Assembly (NCBI RefSeq): GCF_003863965.1
Contig: NZ_RRCN01000002.1
Span: 374,569 to 438,568, forward strand
Source of the DNA: Paenibacillus oralis
GTDB taxonomy: Bacteria; Bacillota; Bacilli; Paenibacillales; Paenibacillaceae
Direction of reading: 5' to 3'
Length of the DNA: 64,000 bases
The notes under the pieces are model-generated. The model saw only the letters and a program-made list of their open reading frames with translations, did not search any database and had not been told where the DNA came from. The position numbers and the translations under genes are program-made. Positions 28,693 through 37,857 of the stretch are shown piece by piece (position 1 is the stretch's first letter; every line of letters begins with the position of its first letter).

Positions 28693-29240
28693 AATAAATT
28701 TAATATATAACTGAATATATTACTGTTTATATATATTAATAAATAATGTTTCCTTAAAGTTTCTTATTTCTGAATTGCAAACTAGCCAAATTATTTCTTA
28801 ATACATCAATTGGCAAGTGCTTCTTAAATAAATTTTTTTATGAATATAAAACTGAACCTAAAAATAAACATAAAACTGAATATACATATATAAATTAAAT
28901 TTTATACATTTTACTGGAAACCTAATCTCATTTAAAATATTCCTGAGTCGATTTCGCTCAAGGCAATTTACATTCATATATGCATTCATTAGTTAAACAG
29001 AATACGTCTCTTATTATCTGTTGAATCTTATAATATTTTTATGGGTCACGTAGGTAGGTGAACAACTACTCCTAAAAATTCAGTATATCAGATTAAATTA
29101 GAGATTGAACAATAAACTGAATATATTCCTGAACATATGTATTATCATTATTATATTCCCATTTGAAAAAATACATTTTATATTATTAGGCCAGTATTAC
29201 TTACACTGTATTTTTACAAGACCTCATGGTATGATAAAAA
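28693..29240. other. AT-rich noncoding DNA, right flank of the origin-like region
   Basis: No supported gene. More ACTGAA motifs occur near 28700, 28849, 28868 and 29112. A possible -10 box TATGAT (about 29230-29235) near the right end would serve the structured leader at 29277. Confidence 0.5.
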
Positions 29241-29276
29241 CATACCATTTACTTAACGCCTTTTATCATTCATCAG

Positions 29277-29416
29277 CTCCTAGCATGCGCCAGAGGAGTC
29301 ATTCTAACTAAGAATGCACCTAACAGGTGATCAAAGATTAATTACACACGATAAGTGTGTCCTTATCTTTGATCGTTGTTAGGTGCATTTTTTGATTTGC
29401 GCCAACAACCCAATTA
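29277..29416 (+). ncRNA. Structured leader RNA, copy A
   Basis: Small hairpin CTCCT..AGGAG (29277-29298) with GCATGCGCC in its loop. Then the long hairpin P1 GCACCTAACA (29316-29325) / TGTTAGGTGC (29377-29386), the inner stem GATCAAAGAT / ATCTTTGATC and the apical ACACAC-GATAA-GTGTGT, then ATTTTTTG, then GCGCCAACAACCCAAT before the RBS. The same layout with different stem sequences precedes the genes at 52208, 53672 and 57600. The hairpin plus T tract could act as a transcription attenuator. Confidence 0.7.
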
Positions 29417-29437
29417 ATTCTTAGGAGGAATCGATCA

Positions 29438-29833
29438 ATGTTAGTAACTGTTCAAAACAAATCTTTCGTCAAAATGACTAATGTCATGACAACTCAGAAC
29501 CTTACCTACAATGCAACGGGAAAAGAGGAGTTCAAACGTACCAGTACGGCCGCACTTCGCCAGATTGCAAAAGACCTTTCATTGAAGGAAAAAAAGGTTT
29601 GTTTTAATCCAGGTGGCATTGGAGTAAGTGGTGACGCATCTTTGTATGGTATGTGGGAAGATAACAAAGGCATTTACGTTACCATCAGTCAATTTGGTGG
29701 AAACCGAATTATGTTTCGAACTATAAAGCACATTTCTGATTATACCGGTGGTGTAAACCAATGGGACGACGTGGAGAACGCGAATGCTGATTATGGAGCC
29801 TTCCTCAACCGGTTATCCCGTTTGAGAACGTAG
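29438..29833 (+). CDS. Unknown 131-aa protein behind leader copy A
   Basis: ATG 29438 follows TAGGAGG. It is a soluble protein rich in Asn, Thr and Gly (GKEEFKRTSTAALRQIAKDL, CFNPGGIGVSGDASLYGMWEDN). No family is recognised. It is the only intact gene behind this leader; the next element is a strong hairpin. Confidence 0.75.
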   Translation: MLVTVQNKSFVKMTNVMTTQNLTYNATGKEEFKRTSTAALRQIAKDLSLKEKKVCFNPGGIGVSGDASLYGMWEDNKGIYVTISQFGGNRIMFRTIKHISDYTGGVNQWDDVENANADYGAFLNRLSRLRT

Positions 29834-29847
29834 GCTTAATCCACTTA

Positions 29848-29893
29848 CCAGTTGAAGGGGGTTATTCCATATGGGAGAACCCCCTTCAACTGG
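29848..29893 (+). terminator. Perfect 16-bp hairpin after the 131-aa gene
   Basis: CCAGTTGAAGGGGGTT (29848-29863) pairs perfectly with AACCCCCTTCAACTGG (29878-29893) around a 14-base loop. No T tract follows, so it is either a weak terminator or an mRNA-stabilising or processing stem. Confidence 0.6.
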
Positions 29894-29916
29894 GCTTACT
29901 CAAGGGGAGTACCAAT

Positions 29917-30316
29917 ATGCGAGAACTCATCATCAAAGAGGCTCAATTACCAGGTATGAAAGTGTGTATCGAATGGATTACGGGTTCTCTTGACCAGAAT
30001 CTGGAACGTTTCAAGTGATTTGACCGAGATATGTTTGACCGCTATGTGCAATTAATTGCAACGTCTATATGCTGAAGGCATAACTACGCTTAAAAGATTA
30101 TTCCATTCAGGAAGTGCGCGATATTACAGACGTTGCTCACACTGCTGGTTGTTAAGGAAGCACATGCGTTGGTTATACGGGATGAAGGTTTCAATGATTC
30201 ATAACGTTGCTATCCTCTCTGAAGACAGGAAAGTCGCTAGGATGTTCAATGAGGGTACAGATCCATTAGAACATCAGATTGTGTACGAAAAGGGATCGCT
30301 TTTCTCGTTCATATGA
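29917..30316 (+). pseudogene. Decayed gene remnant
   Basis: A start with a good RBS (AAGGGGAG, ATG 29917) gives only MRELIIKEAQLPG.. (33 codons) before TGA 30016-30018. Protein-like reading continues in changing frames: FDRDMFDRYVQLIAT, then RLYAEGITTLK, VRDITDVAHTAG, KEAHALVIRDEGF. This pattern suggests a gene broken by several frameshifts. Family unknown. The 86-codon frame at 30056-30316 has no RBS and is probably part of it. Confidence 0.5.
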
Positions 30317-30413
30317 CCCATATAAGGTTATTCATGCCGTAGATGTGAGAAAACATCTACCAATCGTATCTTAAACAGTTTTTATAGTTTTTCAATTATC
30401 GGAGGTTATGATA

Positions 30414-31244
30414 ATGAGCCAATCGAATTATAAACACACCTATCAGGAGTTTCTTGACTTTTGTAAGGCAGCGGAAGAATACAATAATGAGATCTTTGAT
30501 GAAGCCAGGCTTGTAGAGGAACCAGATGGAAGCACCCAGTATATCGGCACTTATCGTGACACTTATAACTACAAGCACTCCTTTCATGTGACGTTTAATG
30601 AAGGAATGGGTTCGATCGCCTATGTAGCTGGTCCAGATGAATGCATGACTGAACTCGATGCCATCTACATGGAGATGTTCCGATCACAGTTATTCACGGA
30701 TATGACGGTTCCTGAGGATCAAATTGCTTATGTACCAGTCACCACATCTGGAACGGTAACCATTCAGGATACTTCAGTGCTCATTCAGATCATGGAGGCT
30801 ATAAAATTAAATATTTCCAAGGTTCTGACTGGTGATGATAGTCCGGAAGAGTTGCTAAAACAGTCACAGCGCTTACTTTTTCAAGTTATTGACTTCCTAG
30901 CAGGTATTCGCACTACAGGTGAAGCATCTCGGGATGACTCTGATAATCGCCGTGAGCGATTTAACGTATCTCAAGGGCGCAAAATCCTCAAGCGAGATGA
31001 TATAAGCGGGCGGGATCATGATTTTGCTTCCGACGAGAGTGCATTATTCGCCTTAGGTAATAGCTCGCTAATCGTTTTTGGAGATCCATTTGACTGTAAC
31101 CAGTGTAAAGAGATCGAGACAGACCTTCAAAATGGGGAAGCAATCATTGTCCAACAGAACTTGGTAGAAGCCTATGGGTACAATACCTTGATTCGGACAA
31201 GTGAAGGCTGCTATTGCCTTATATCTCTCGGCGGTACCATTTAA
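30414..31244 (+). CDS. Unknown 276-aa plasmid protein
   Basis: ATG 30414 (MSQSNYKHTYQEFLDFCK) follows GGAGG with 8-base spacing; ATG 30408 is too close to the site. The protein is soluble and acidic. The C-terminal part has FDCNQCKEIE and GCYCLISLGG, whose Cys residues may bind metal but form no clear ribbon. No family is recognised. It is followed by two close-packed genes. Confidence 0.72.
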   Translation: MSQSNYKHTYQEFLDFCKAAEEYNNEIFDEARLVEEPDGSTQYIGTYRDTYNYKHSFHVTFNEGMGSIAYVAGPDECMTELDAIYMEMFRSQLFTDMTVPEDQIAYVPVTTSGTVTIQDTSVLIQIMEAIKLNISKVLTGDDSPEELLKQSQRLLFQVIDFLAGIRTTGEASRDDSDNRRERFNVSQGRKILKRDDISGRDHDFASDESALFALGNSSLIVFGDPFDCNQCKEIETDLQNGEAIIVQQNLVEAYGYNTLIRTSEGCYCLISLGGTI

Positions 31245-31253
31245 TAGACCTCA

Positions 31254-31652
31254 GTGGTCCAGATTAATGAGAGGAAGCAGATACCCGCTTCTTCTTCATC
31301 ATTTTATCCTATCGATGGGAGTGAATTGTCCTTGAAGAACATACAAAGCATTCTGAAACAATGGGCTTCCGATGTGCTTGAACAAACAAAGAACTTCGAT
31401 ATTGAGGAATGTGTTACCGTCCAATATGGTGATACTCCTCATTGGGAACGATTCTTTAAGGAAATGCGTGAGTCGCGTGGCTGGGACAAGGTCAGGATGG
31501 AGTTTCGACTGAAAACAACAGAACAGGCTCACTTCAAAATGATTGACTTGTTGAACCAGGAGATCGAGATTCAATATATAGCTCGAGTGCAGGCAGTTCT
31601 CCCGCCGAAGGAATGTTCATCTCTGGAGGAGGGGATTCCGGCATGCAGCTGA
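31254..31652 (+). CDS. Unknown 132-aa protein
   Basis: The frame opens at GTG 31254, 9 bases after the preceding stop, with no clear ribosome binding site, so it may be translated by coupling. It is soluble, with a helical stretch KNIQSILKQWASDVLEQTKNF. It overlaps the next start by 10 bases. No family is recognised. Confidence 0.6.
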   Translation: MVQINERKQIPASSSSFYPIDGSELSLKNIQSILKQWASDVLEQTKNFDIEECVTVQYGDTPHWERFFKEMRESRGWDKVRMEFRLKTTEQAHFKMIDLLNQEIEIQYIARVQAVLPPKECSSLEEGIPACS

Positions 31653-32359
31653 CGATCGATCATCTCAATGGTCCAGGGACTTCGATATTAAAAATACTCC
31701 AGAAGTGGGCTATGTTCGAATTCTTCGACAGCAGCTTCGAGAAAACCGGATTGATGGTCTATGAGGGGAAAGGATACCGCTTCAGAATACCTTTTCAGAT
31801 CGGTGAAATGCACATTGACTTAGCTTCCAAGGGATTTGGCCGCAACCAAGTGCGTTTAACGCATTGGGCAAGCAAGCATTCCTCTGTGTTTCTGAAAAAC
31901 AACCTCACCTCACTGATTGAATGTGAGTACGGGTATAAAGCGGTCTACGCTCGAGAAACGGGAAGCGGAAGGGAGCGGGCCTTAGAAGAGAATCTGGTTG
32001 GGAAGACGTACTTTTTACTTAGGGACTACCCGATTGGCGTAACCCGCTTCCTCAAAATCGAAACCAATTGGAATCACTCAGATGCATTCAAAGCATTGCA
32101 TGGAGCTCATGTGCAACTGAAGGCACGCGTCAATCAGGATTGGATTCAGGAAATCACGAGCATTCCCTTTGTCGTGGAATATATCGGAATACAAGGGGAC
32201 GAAATCACCCTTACTGGCTCCAATGATACGGAGATAATGATAAAAGGTTTCAAAGGGATTCGTCCTAATCCGGACCTTGGTTTCATCATTTTTGATGTCT
32301 ACGATCAAGCCAATGGGTATTCGCTCTCATTCCACCTAATGAGCCAAAAAAGCCGTTAA
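31643..32359 (+). CDS. Unknown 238-aa protein
   Basis: ATG 31643 (MQLTIDHLNGPGTSILKIL) follows GGAGGAGGGG by 8 bases and overlaps the previous stop. An upstream in-frame ATG at 31613 lacks this site. SILKILQKWAMFEFF resembles SILKQWASDVLEQ in the preceding protein, so the two may be distant paralogues. Several beta-rich stretches follow (VEYIGIQGDEITLTGSN). No family is recognised. Confidence 0.7.
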   Translation: MQLTIDHLNGPGTSILKILQKWAMFEFFDSSFEKTGLMVYEGKGYRFRIPFQIGEMHIDLASKGFGRNQVRLTHWASKHSSVFLKNNLTSLIECEYGYKAVYARETGSGRERALEENLVGKTYFLLRDYPIGVTRFLKIETNWNHSDAFKALHGAHVQLKARVNQDWIQEITSIPFVVEYIGIQGDEITLTGSNDTEIMIKGFKGIRPNPDLGFIIFDVYDQANGYSLSFHLMSQKSR

Positions 32360-32495
32360 CATATCATTATTCTAATCCAGGTGTGATTTCACAATGATTC
32401 TAGTTAACAAACCTTACCAGACCGGGTTAATTCATTTGCTCAAAGCCTTCTGAGTCCCGCTACTATTTATAAAAAGGAACAAGGAGTGTGACAAT

Positions 32496-32903
32496 ATGTT
32501 AGACTTGCCAGTCAGGAGTAATAGCAAAGGGAACGTTTACCGTAAACTTATTAAAATTCCATTAAATGAAGTCAATAAAGCCGATGAAATTCTTGCAATT
32601 GAGTCTGGTTATTATCCGAACTACGCTGAGACGGAAAGGATTGCGTGTTATTCAGCAACCTTCAATATTAAGGAAGGAACTTATCGGATTGACATTGGTT
32701 TAAATAATGGAAACACACCTTGGCTCGATCCTTCATTGTTCAAACTCACAAAGAATGGTTCCTGGTCACTAATACAGGCACTTGACTTTAAAGACACCGT
32801 CAAATCTATTATTGGTAAATACAAGTTTGAGATCGAAGAAAATGGACTATCCATCGTATTCATCATTTATGTACACTCGGATGATATGAACCAATCACAG
32901 TAA
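32496..32903 (+). CDS. Unknown 135-aa protein
   Basis: ATG 32496 follows CAAGGAG. It is a soluble mixed alpha/beta protein with no recognised motif and no signal peptide. It stands alone, with about 130 noncoding bases upstream and about 190 downstream. Confidence 0.68.
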   Translation: MLDLPVRSNSKGNVYRKLIKIPLNEVNKADEILAIESGYYPNYAETERIACYSATFNIKEGTYRIDIGLNNGNTPWLDPSLFKLTKNGSWSLIQALDFKDTVKSIIGKYKFEIEENGLSIVFIIYVHSDDMNQSQ

Positions 32904-33096
32904 ATTTGCATATGAGTCATGTATTAAGGAGTTCGTAAACCCGGGATTCTTGTTCCTTTCTCGGAGAAAGTGTTCAGGTATTCCACGAAAGGTTTAACGT
33001 AAGTGGTTAGTACGTTCCCTAATACGTTAGGTCCACTATCTTCGATGGGCAATAACATCAATATAATTCTTGATCGAAAAGAACGAGGAGGATACT

Positions 33097-33666
33097 ATGG
33101 AAAATCGAAAAAAAGTAAATCCCACCCCTTCAGTTAACTGCAGGAACGAGTCTAATGATTCCTCGAGTATATATGGAGTGGATCTTGAGAAAGTAGAGCT
33201 ACGGTATCAGGAACTGGTGGCAAACGGAGACGAAAAGCAGATGGCAGACTATGCACAGCATGTAATTCCGTTGCTACTCAAAAATGCAAGGAAAACGAGA
33301 TTAGTCTTTAACTCTGAGGCGGAAGAAATTGCTCGCCGCTGTTCTGCATTCGGACGAATCTTCACACACTGGGGAGATAATGTTGAGGAATTGCTCGATC
33401 AGATGGAGATTTTTCTCACCCGTTTCATGGAGGTTGAGACAAAGCTGGTAGTTGTTTGGGAGCGGATAGAAGACTGGCGTCCGACCGGCGATTTTGATCT
33501 TTGGATTGTTACCAAACAAGCGGATGGATACGTAGGGTCTCCGATCACTACGCCTTCCTTGGACAGTTTTCTACAGGACTTGTATAAGTTTGGGGAAGGC
33601 AAATTGCCGCTTCAACCGATTGAGTTTCATTGGATTTCCAGATGCAATATGGTACAGAAATATTAA
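33097..33666 (+). CDS. Unknown 189-aa protein, tandem paralogue 1
   Basis: ATG 33097 (MENRKKVNPTPS) follows GAGGAGG. The C-terminal half (LWIVTKQADGYVGSPITTP .. LDSFLQDL .. LPLQPIEF .. NMVQKY) is clearly paralogous to the next gene (VWILSKLSDGYVGSSITTP .. LESFLRDV .. LALQPVSL .. NMILKH). The first about 70 residues are extra. It is soluble and of unknown function. The duplication indicates a plasmid-specific family. Confidence 0.75.
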   Translation: MENRKKVNPTPSVNCRNESNDSSSIYGVDLEKVELRYQELVANGDEKQMADYAQHVIPLLLKNARKTRLVFNSEAEEIARRCSAFGRIFTHWGDNVEELLDQMEIFLTRFMEVETKLVVVWERIEDWRPTGDFDLWIVTKQADGYVGSPITTPSLDSFLQDLYKFGEGKLPLQPIEFHWISRCNMVQKY

Positions 33667-33700
33667 ACACTAGGTCAAACAAACGGGAGTGCTTTTAGTT

Positions 33701-34117
33701 ATGGAGACGGTCCAAATGAACTTTGTTGATATGGTAAAGGATTTATCCCGCCGCTTTGAGGCTTGCGGGATTTCCGCCACTCAGTGGGATGAAGGATATA
33801 CGAGCGATGATGTGGAGGAAGTGTTAGAATACCTCCAGATGGTCCTCACCCGCTCCATGAATATACAAGTGGAACTAGTAATGGTATGGGAGTATCTCGA
33901 CAAGTGTGGGAAGTTCCCTGCTGGCGCTTCCGAGGTTTGGATCTTATCCAAGCTCTCTGACGGCTATGTCGGTTCTTCGATCACTACACCGTTCATTTCA
34001 TCGGAAGCCTTAGAAAGCTTCCTGAGAGATGTTATTCAATTTCGCGATGGGACATTGGCTTTACAGCCGGTATCCTTGGAGCGGTTCTCTACCTTTAACA
34101 TGATACTGAAACATTAA
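33701..34117 (+). CDS. Unknown 138-aa protein, tandem paralogue 2
   Basis: The chosen start is ATG 33701 (GGGAG about 11 bases upstream); GTG 33689 is an alternative. It is a shorter version of the preceding gene product without its N-terminal extension. Conserved features are the DGYVGS.ITTP core and LQP near the C-terminus. No known family is recognised. Confidence 0.72.
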   Translation: METVQMNFVDMVKDLSRRFEACGISATQWDEGYTSDDVEEVLEYLQMVLTRSMNIQVELVMVWEYLDKCGKFPAGASEVWILSKLSDGYVGSSITTPFISSEALESFLRDVIQFRDGTLALQPVSLERFSTFNMILKH

Positions 34118-34222
34118 TTACTGAGATATCAGGTATGAGGAGCAGGCGTCGTCAATACAGGCGAACCCGCTTCTCATTTTTATTTTCTTTAAAATGAGAT
34201 TCCATGAAAGGAGACTGACTAC

Positions 34223-34489
34223 TTGGATAAACAGCAAGAGGTGTTTTTTCGGTAACTTTGCGCGGATCATTTGAGAATTCAGGGAGCCAAAAACGCTGAT
34301 GATCTTGAACTCAAATCCACACATGACCTGTTTATAGAGGTCTATAAGTCATTAGCGTATCTTATTGAAAAAAAGAATGCTGCTAGAGATACAAATGACT
34401 TCCCTCGATTCAGCAAGGCAGATGAGGAACTCTGGGAAAACGGATTTGCAGTCATGGTGTATGGTTTGCTGAGAAGCTTGGATGGGTGA
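34223..34489 (+). pseudogene. Small gene interrupted by an in-frame TAA
   Basis: TTG 34223 follows AAAGGAG and gives LDKQQEVFFR before TAA 34253-34255. The same frame then runs on as LCADHLRIQGAKNADDLELK.. to 34489, a well-formed helical protein of about 78 residues. The simplest reading is one ~88-residue gene with a nonsense mutation (perhaps CAA to TAA). Reinitiation at TTG 34271 is possible but has no RBS. Confidence 0.6.
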
Positions 34490-34700
34490 AAGATACGAAG
34501 CCAGTTTCCTTAGAGCAAATTCACGCTTCACGGGATGAACGATCCTAAGCAAAGGACGGAAGTTATGAGTATAAATCTACAAATTCTGGATGATTTGTGA
34601 AAAGGGAATTTCCGAATGTGAGTGCCTTCAATACGGCAGGCGTTTGTGGCCATCACCTCGATTTCTAAGGCTTCGAAGGTGAAGATCAGCTTGGAATGCG

Positions 34701-34816
34701 ATAGGGTCACCTTTGGGTCACCTTTAGGCTACACAAAGTGACCTTTGGGTGACTTTATCGAAATCCCACGTGTAGCAAGGGTTTTTCGGATTTATAAAGC
34801 TTAGGGTGACCTTATC
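34701..34816. repeat. Second TubR-site-like iteron cluster
   Basis: The run at 34704-34757 repeats GGGTCACCTTTGGGTCACC, then GTGACCTTTGGGTGACTTT, with TTAGGGTGACCTTATC at about 34801-34816. These are nearly identical to the tubC-like sites at 24159-24412. They lie 80-200 bases upstream of the DUF429-like gene, so they may be a TubR operator or an extra centromere site. Confidence 0.75.
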
Positions 34817-34897
34817 TTTTCTTTTGTTTTACCTCATTGAAGAACTCATGCTGCATATCGTCAAAATACTACACAAAATAAGGAGGACAAATTTATT

Positions 34898-35797
34898 ATG
34901 GCTAGATATGTGATTGGATACGTCCCGGGTGGGGCATACGCCAACGGAATTTCTTATTTGGAGTTATCGGATACGATGCATATTCGTGGGTACGGGCACG
35001 CCTCTTGCAGCACGTCGGACGAAGCGCTGACCTGGCTCTTTGATGAGCAGAAGGTTAGTCCCAATGACGTGATCTGTGCCGGCATTGACACCTTGATGTC
35101 CTGGGCGACAGTGGGGACGTTCCGGCCAATGGATTACTTTCTGAAGCAGGAGTACCCGGAAGTGGAAAACCTCATCTTCTCAGTGAACTCAGCTTATGGG
35201 GCCATGGCGATTCATGGCATGGTTTTTGCTCACGCCCTGATCCGTTGCGCTCCCCATATCCATTTTATCAATGAGTCCCATCCGAAGGTCGCCTATTATG
35301 CCCAGACCGGTTTTTGGCATGATTATTTGACTCGAACCGACCAATTGAACATAGATCCAAAGGAAAGCCATGAATCGGCTCGTTGGACCTGTAACAAGAT
35401 GTTTAATGAGGTGGGGGCGGTCCGGATGTGGAAGGAGCTTCTACAGTGGATCAATCACGATGCCGGTTATTCCATGGTTCAGTCTTCGGACATCACCATA
35501 CCGATTGACGACAGTGAATGGGATGCTCTTTACTCGGCGTGGTTCACCTATCACTTGGGGTTCCGTTCCACTTGCCGCGACTTGATGAAGCTTGAGGAAC
35601 AAGGGCTACTAACCATCAATCTGAGTACGGACCAGTCCTCACGTATTAAGCTGCTTCGTCAGCGGTTTGCCGGGGAAGATCAATCCATAGTTCGGATGAT
35701 GGAAAACAGGATTATTATTCCTTGCGAACTTGAGGAGAAAGTGAAGTACCTCTGGTTACCCGCTTCGGCAGGCGACGCAAATGAGAGATTTACTTGA
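34898..35797 (+). CDS. DUF429-like (RNase H fold) protein
   Basis: The product has 299 aa from ATG 34898 (AAGGAGG 11 bases upstream). The pattern YVIGYVPGG (first strand with Gly turn), DVICAGIDTLMSW, FRPMDYFLKQEYPEVENLIFSVNSAYGAMAIHGMVF and HFINESHPKV follows the order seen in DUF429 family proteins, which are predicted to have an RNase H-like fold with acidic residues in place. Function is unknown and a nuclease role is not shown. The last about 110 residues are not recognised. Its promoter region carries TubR-like iterons. Confidence 0.55.
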   Translation: MARYVIGYVPGGAYANGISYLELSDTMHIRGYGHASCSTSDEALTWLFDEQKVSPNDVICAGIDTLMSWATVGTFRPMDYFLKQEYPEVENLIFSVNSAYGAMAIHGMVFAHALIRCAPHIHFINESHPKVAYYAQTGFWHDYLTRTDQLNIDPKESHESARWTCNKMFNEVGAVRMWKELLQWINHDAGYSMVQSSDITIPIDDSEWDALYSAWFTYHLGFRSTCRDLMKLEEQGLLTINLSTDQSSRIKLLRQRFAGEDQSIVRMMENRIIIPCELEEKVKYLWLPASAGDANERFT

Positions 35798-36036
35798 TTA
35801 TGAACGGGAGCGGGAAACCTGCTCGTTTCGATCAACCATGTAGGTGAGGAGCATCTTAAGTTACACCTACCTAACGTGATCCGAAGCGTACTAAGGAGTT
35901 CATTAAACGAAAGTATACAGAGCACTTTTAGTAACCACGTTCCCGCCGTCTAACTCACACACATGAGTAACCGCATCCATCGTTCATTTAAGAAGAGCGA
36001 CGTATATAACTAACTCACGATGCAAGGCATCTAAAG
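35798..36036. other. Noncoding spacer with hairpins
   Basis: No gene. It contains GAGCGGGAAACCTGCTC (35807-35823), a likely terminator of the DUF429-like gene, and GTAGGTG..CACCTAC (near 35840-35870). Confidence 0.5.
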
Positions 36037-36060
36037 GAGTCGGGAAACCGGCTCTTTTTT
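36037..36060 (+). terminator. Intrinsic terminator
   Basis: GAGTCGG-GAAA-CCGGCTC followed by TTTTTT. It faces the plus strand; the convergent gene at 36114-36755 ends just beyond it. Confidence 0.75.
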
Positions 36061-36113
36061 GTTCCATGAAAACAATAGAGAACTCCAATTACCTTACAAG
36101 CTAACTTCCGGCA

Positions 36114-36755
36114 TCAGATCCGGAAGAGGGTGTTGAGATCGAATTCATTGGAATATTGAATGTTGTCGAACATTCCTGCTTGATACGCAAGAATCTTACT
36201 GACATTCCAATGGATTTTATACATGAGCTGACTATGTGGATCTGCGATCAATTGCATTTCAGTTCCATTGAAAAATAAGTTAGACATAATGGCCCCCTTG
36301 CTTTCCTTGAGCGCCTGGTGAGCTCTATGGTTCCCATCAATAATGATAGCCTCCATCACCGGAGCGTAAAGAACGACTATGATGGGAATGTTCAAGTCAG
36401 GAGTGCCCTTAACATAGCTTTTGAGATCCGCTTGGTTTGTCTGGAGTGCTACCTGCAGATACTCCATCGGAAAAAGGCCTGGACTCATCCTCTTTGCCAG
36501 ATGAATGGCCTTATCGATATCCCAGAATACAGTATATTCTGTAAGGGGGTCGATAGTCATTTGTTTTATAAACACTTCGATGGCCAGTATTTTCTCACGA
36601 GGTACAAACGGAGTACTTGCCAGCTTTTCCTTATATGTATCCAGTTCCCCTGCTAGGTTAGGGAAACTTCTAACCATCCTTTTATTTAATCGCTTGTTCG
36701 CTTCACCGCTGCTGATTCTTCTAAAAAGGTCATCGAGTTTCTTACTAGTAATCAT
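36114..36755 (-). CDS. Orphan protein with ParB/Srx-type GNHR motif
   Basis: The product has 213 aa. IPIIVVLYAPVMEAIIIDGNHRAHQALKE (about 125-153) matches the (D/E)GNHR..A motif of the ParB N-terminal / sulfiredoxin-like fold, as found in ParB-like nucleases and related proteins. There is no HTH and no ParA neighbour, so a partition role is unlikely. The N-terminal about 80 residues are helical. No good RBS is visible before ATG 36755 (CATTACCTCAACTTT on the plus strand has only a weak GAGG complement). It is a single gene. Confidence 0.68.
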   Translation of the reverse strand: MITSKKLDDLFRRISSGEANKRLNKRMVRSFPNLAGELDTYKEKLASTPFVPREKILAIEVFIKQMTIDPLTEYTVFWDIDKAIHLAKRMSPGLFPMEYLQVALQTNQADLKSYVKGTPDLNIPIIVVLYAPVMEAIIIDGNHRAHQALKESKGAIMSNLFFNGTEMQLIADPHSQLMYKIHWNVSKILAYQAGMFDNIQYSNEFDLNTLFRI

Positions 36756-36930
36756 GTCATTACCTCAACTTTCAGCTCGGATTATGATATACCAACATTA
36801 TACACCGTACTATACTCTCTGACGATTTGCCGCTGAAATGGGCGGAACGACACCGCATAACCCGCTCCAGTCATTGGTTTAGAAAAAGAGAGGTAACCCT
36901 TTTATTTACCCCCTAGATGAAGAGCGGTTT

Positions 36931-37125
36931 ATGGTCAGTAAACAATATCGAAGTATGGGAGTGGACACAAAAACTGACTCGATTCGCCAGACATCAGAAA
37001 ATCGACAATTATTTGTCCCTCGCGATGAAGTTATCGAAGAACCCAGTAAAATCAAGGCTTTGGCCCTCCATCATTTAAGAAAGGGAAAGATAAAACACCC
37101 CCGAAAAGAAAGAAAGATACGTTAG
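36931..37125 (+). CDS. Small basic protein, uncertain
   Basis: 64 codons from ATG 36931 (GAAGAG about 8 bases upstream). The C-terminus is very basic (HHLRKGKIKHPRKERKIR). No family is recognised. It could be a real small gene or a remnant. Confidence 0.35.
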   Translation: MVSKQYRSMGVDTKTDSIRQTSENRQLFVPRDEVIEEPSKIKALALHHLRKGKIKHPRKERKIR

Positions 37126-37730
37126 CGAATGGTTGGATATCCGATAACGTACCATCTTGTGATCTGTTCATCAGCATAGGCACAAACGGGGCGGTTTATC
37201 ATTATATTAGAAGGGCTCCCGAGTGTGAATGATTTATCTAATCCATTATTAATTGTACAGATATGCTTAGTACAATAACATCTAAGTTGATTATTTTTGT
37301 GTTAATTTGAATTTGAACGATCGAAGTATAGAAAGAACTCTCTTCTGTTAGTTGAAGGCAAGAGGGTTTATGCTCATAATTGTGTAGTGACACGTTATGT
37401 TGATCGATCGTCAATCTTTTCGTCGTGAGAAGGAGTTCAAAGAGACGAATTCTACGAAGGTATTCTGATTTCCGTATAGAAATTTAAATAATACTACTAA
37501 TGGACTGCGACGTCCACATCTTATCTATTCCTCTCGATAGGGAAGAACCGCTAAAAAAGAAAAAGACCAGTGTGCAGTTCGTAGACCGAACTACTCTCCT
37601 AGTCCCTGTGATCATGAAGTTACCGTAGACCGGTTTTCCCCCAACCACAATTTAAATGTAACTTATCCGTTGAATTATAGCAAGTATTTGACCTGTCGGA
37701 ATAATAAAAAAAGCGATCGAAAGGTAAAGT
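37126..37730. other. Noncoding region with possible gene remnant
   Basis: A frame at 37500-37628 reads MDCDVHILSIPLDREEPLKK.. (43 aa) without RBS. Upstream in another frame is EGVQRDEFYEGILISV. Both look protein-like and may be pieces of a decayed gene. Nothing else is seen. Confidence 0.35.
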
Positions 37731-37765
37731 AAAAACCCGCTCTTTGAATCTAGAGGAAGCGGGTT
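37731..37765 (-). terminator. Terminator downstream of the 692-aa gene
   Basis: On the minus strand, AACCCGCTTCC..GAGCGGGTT is followed by TTTTACTTT. It lies about 90 bases past the stop of the 692-aa gene. Confidence 0.75.
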
Positions 37766-37857
37766 CTTCATACACTAATAATCGAGGTAATCTCAGTGCA
37801 TCTTTCCGTACTCGTACATAGGTGACGATTCCGTCTAGAAGACAGATGTATTGATGT

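Noticed and set aside
29917..30316. An intact gene at 30056-30316.
   Set aside because: No RBS, and neighbouring frames hold better protein-like pieces; a decayed gene fits better.
36114..36755. A third partition protein (ParB).
   Set aside because: Only the GNHR-type motif is present; there is no HTH, no CTP-box set and no parA neighbour.
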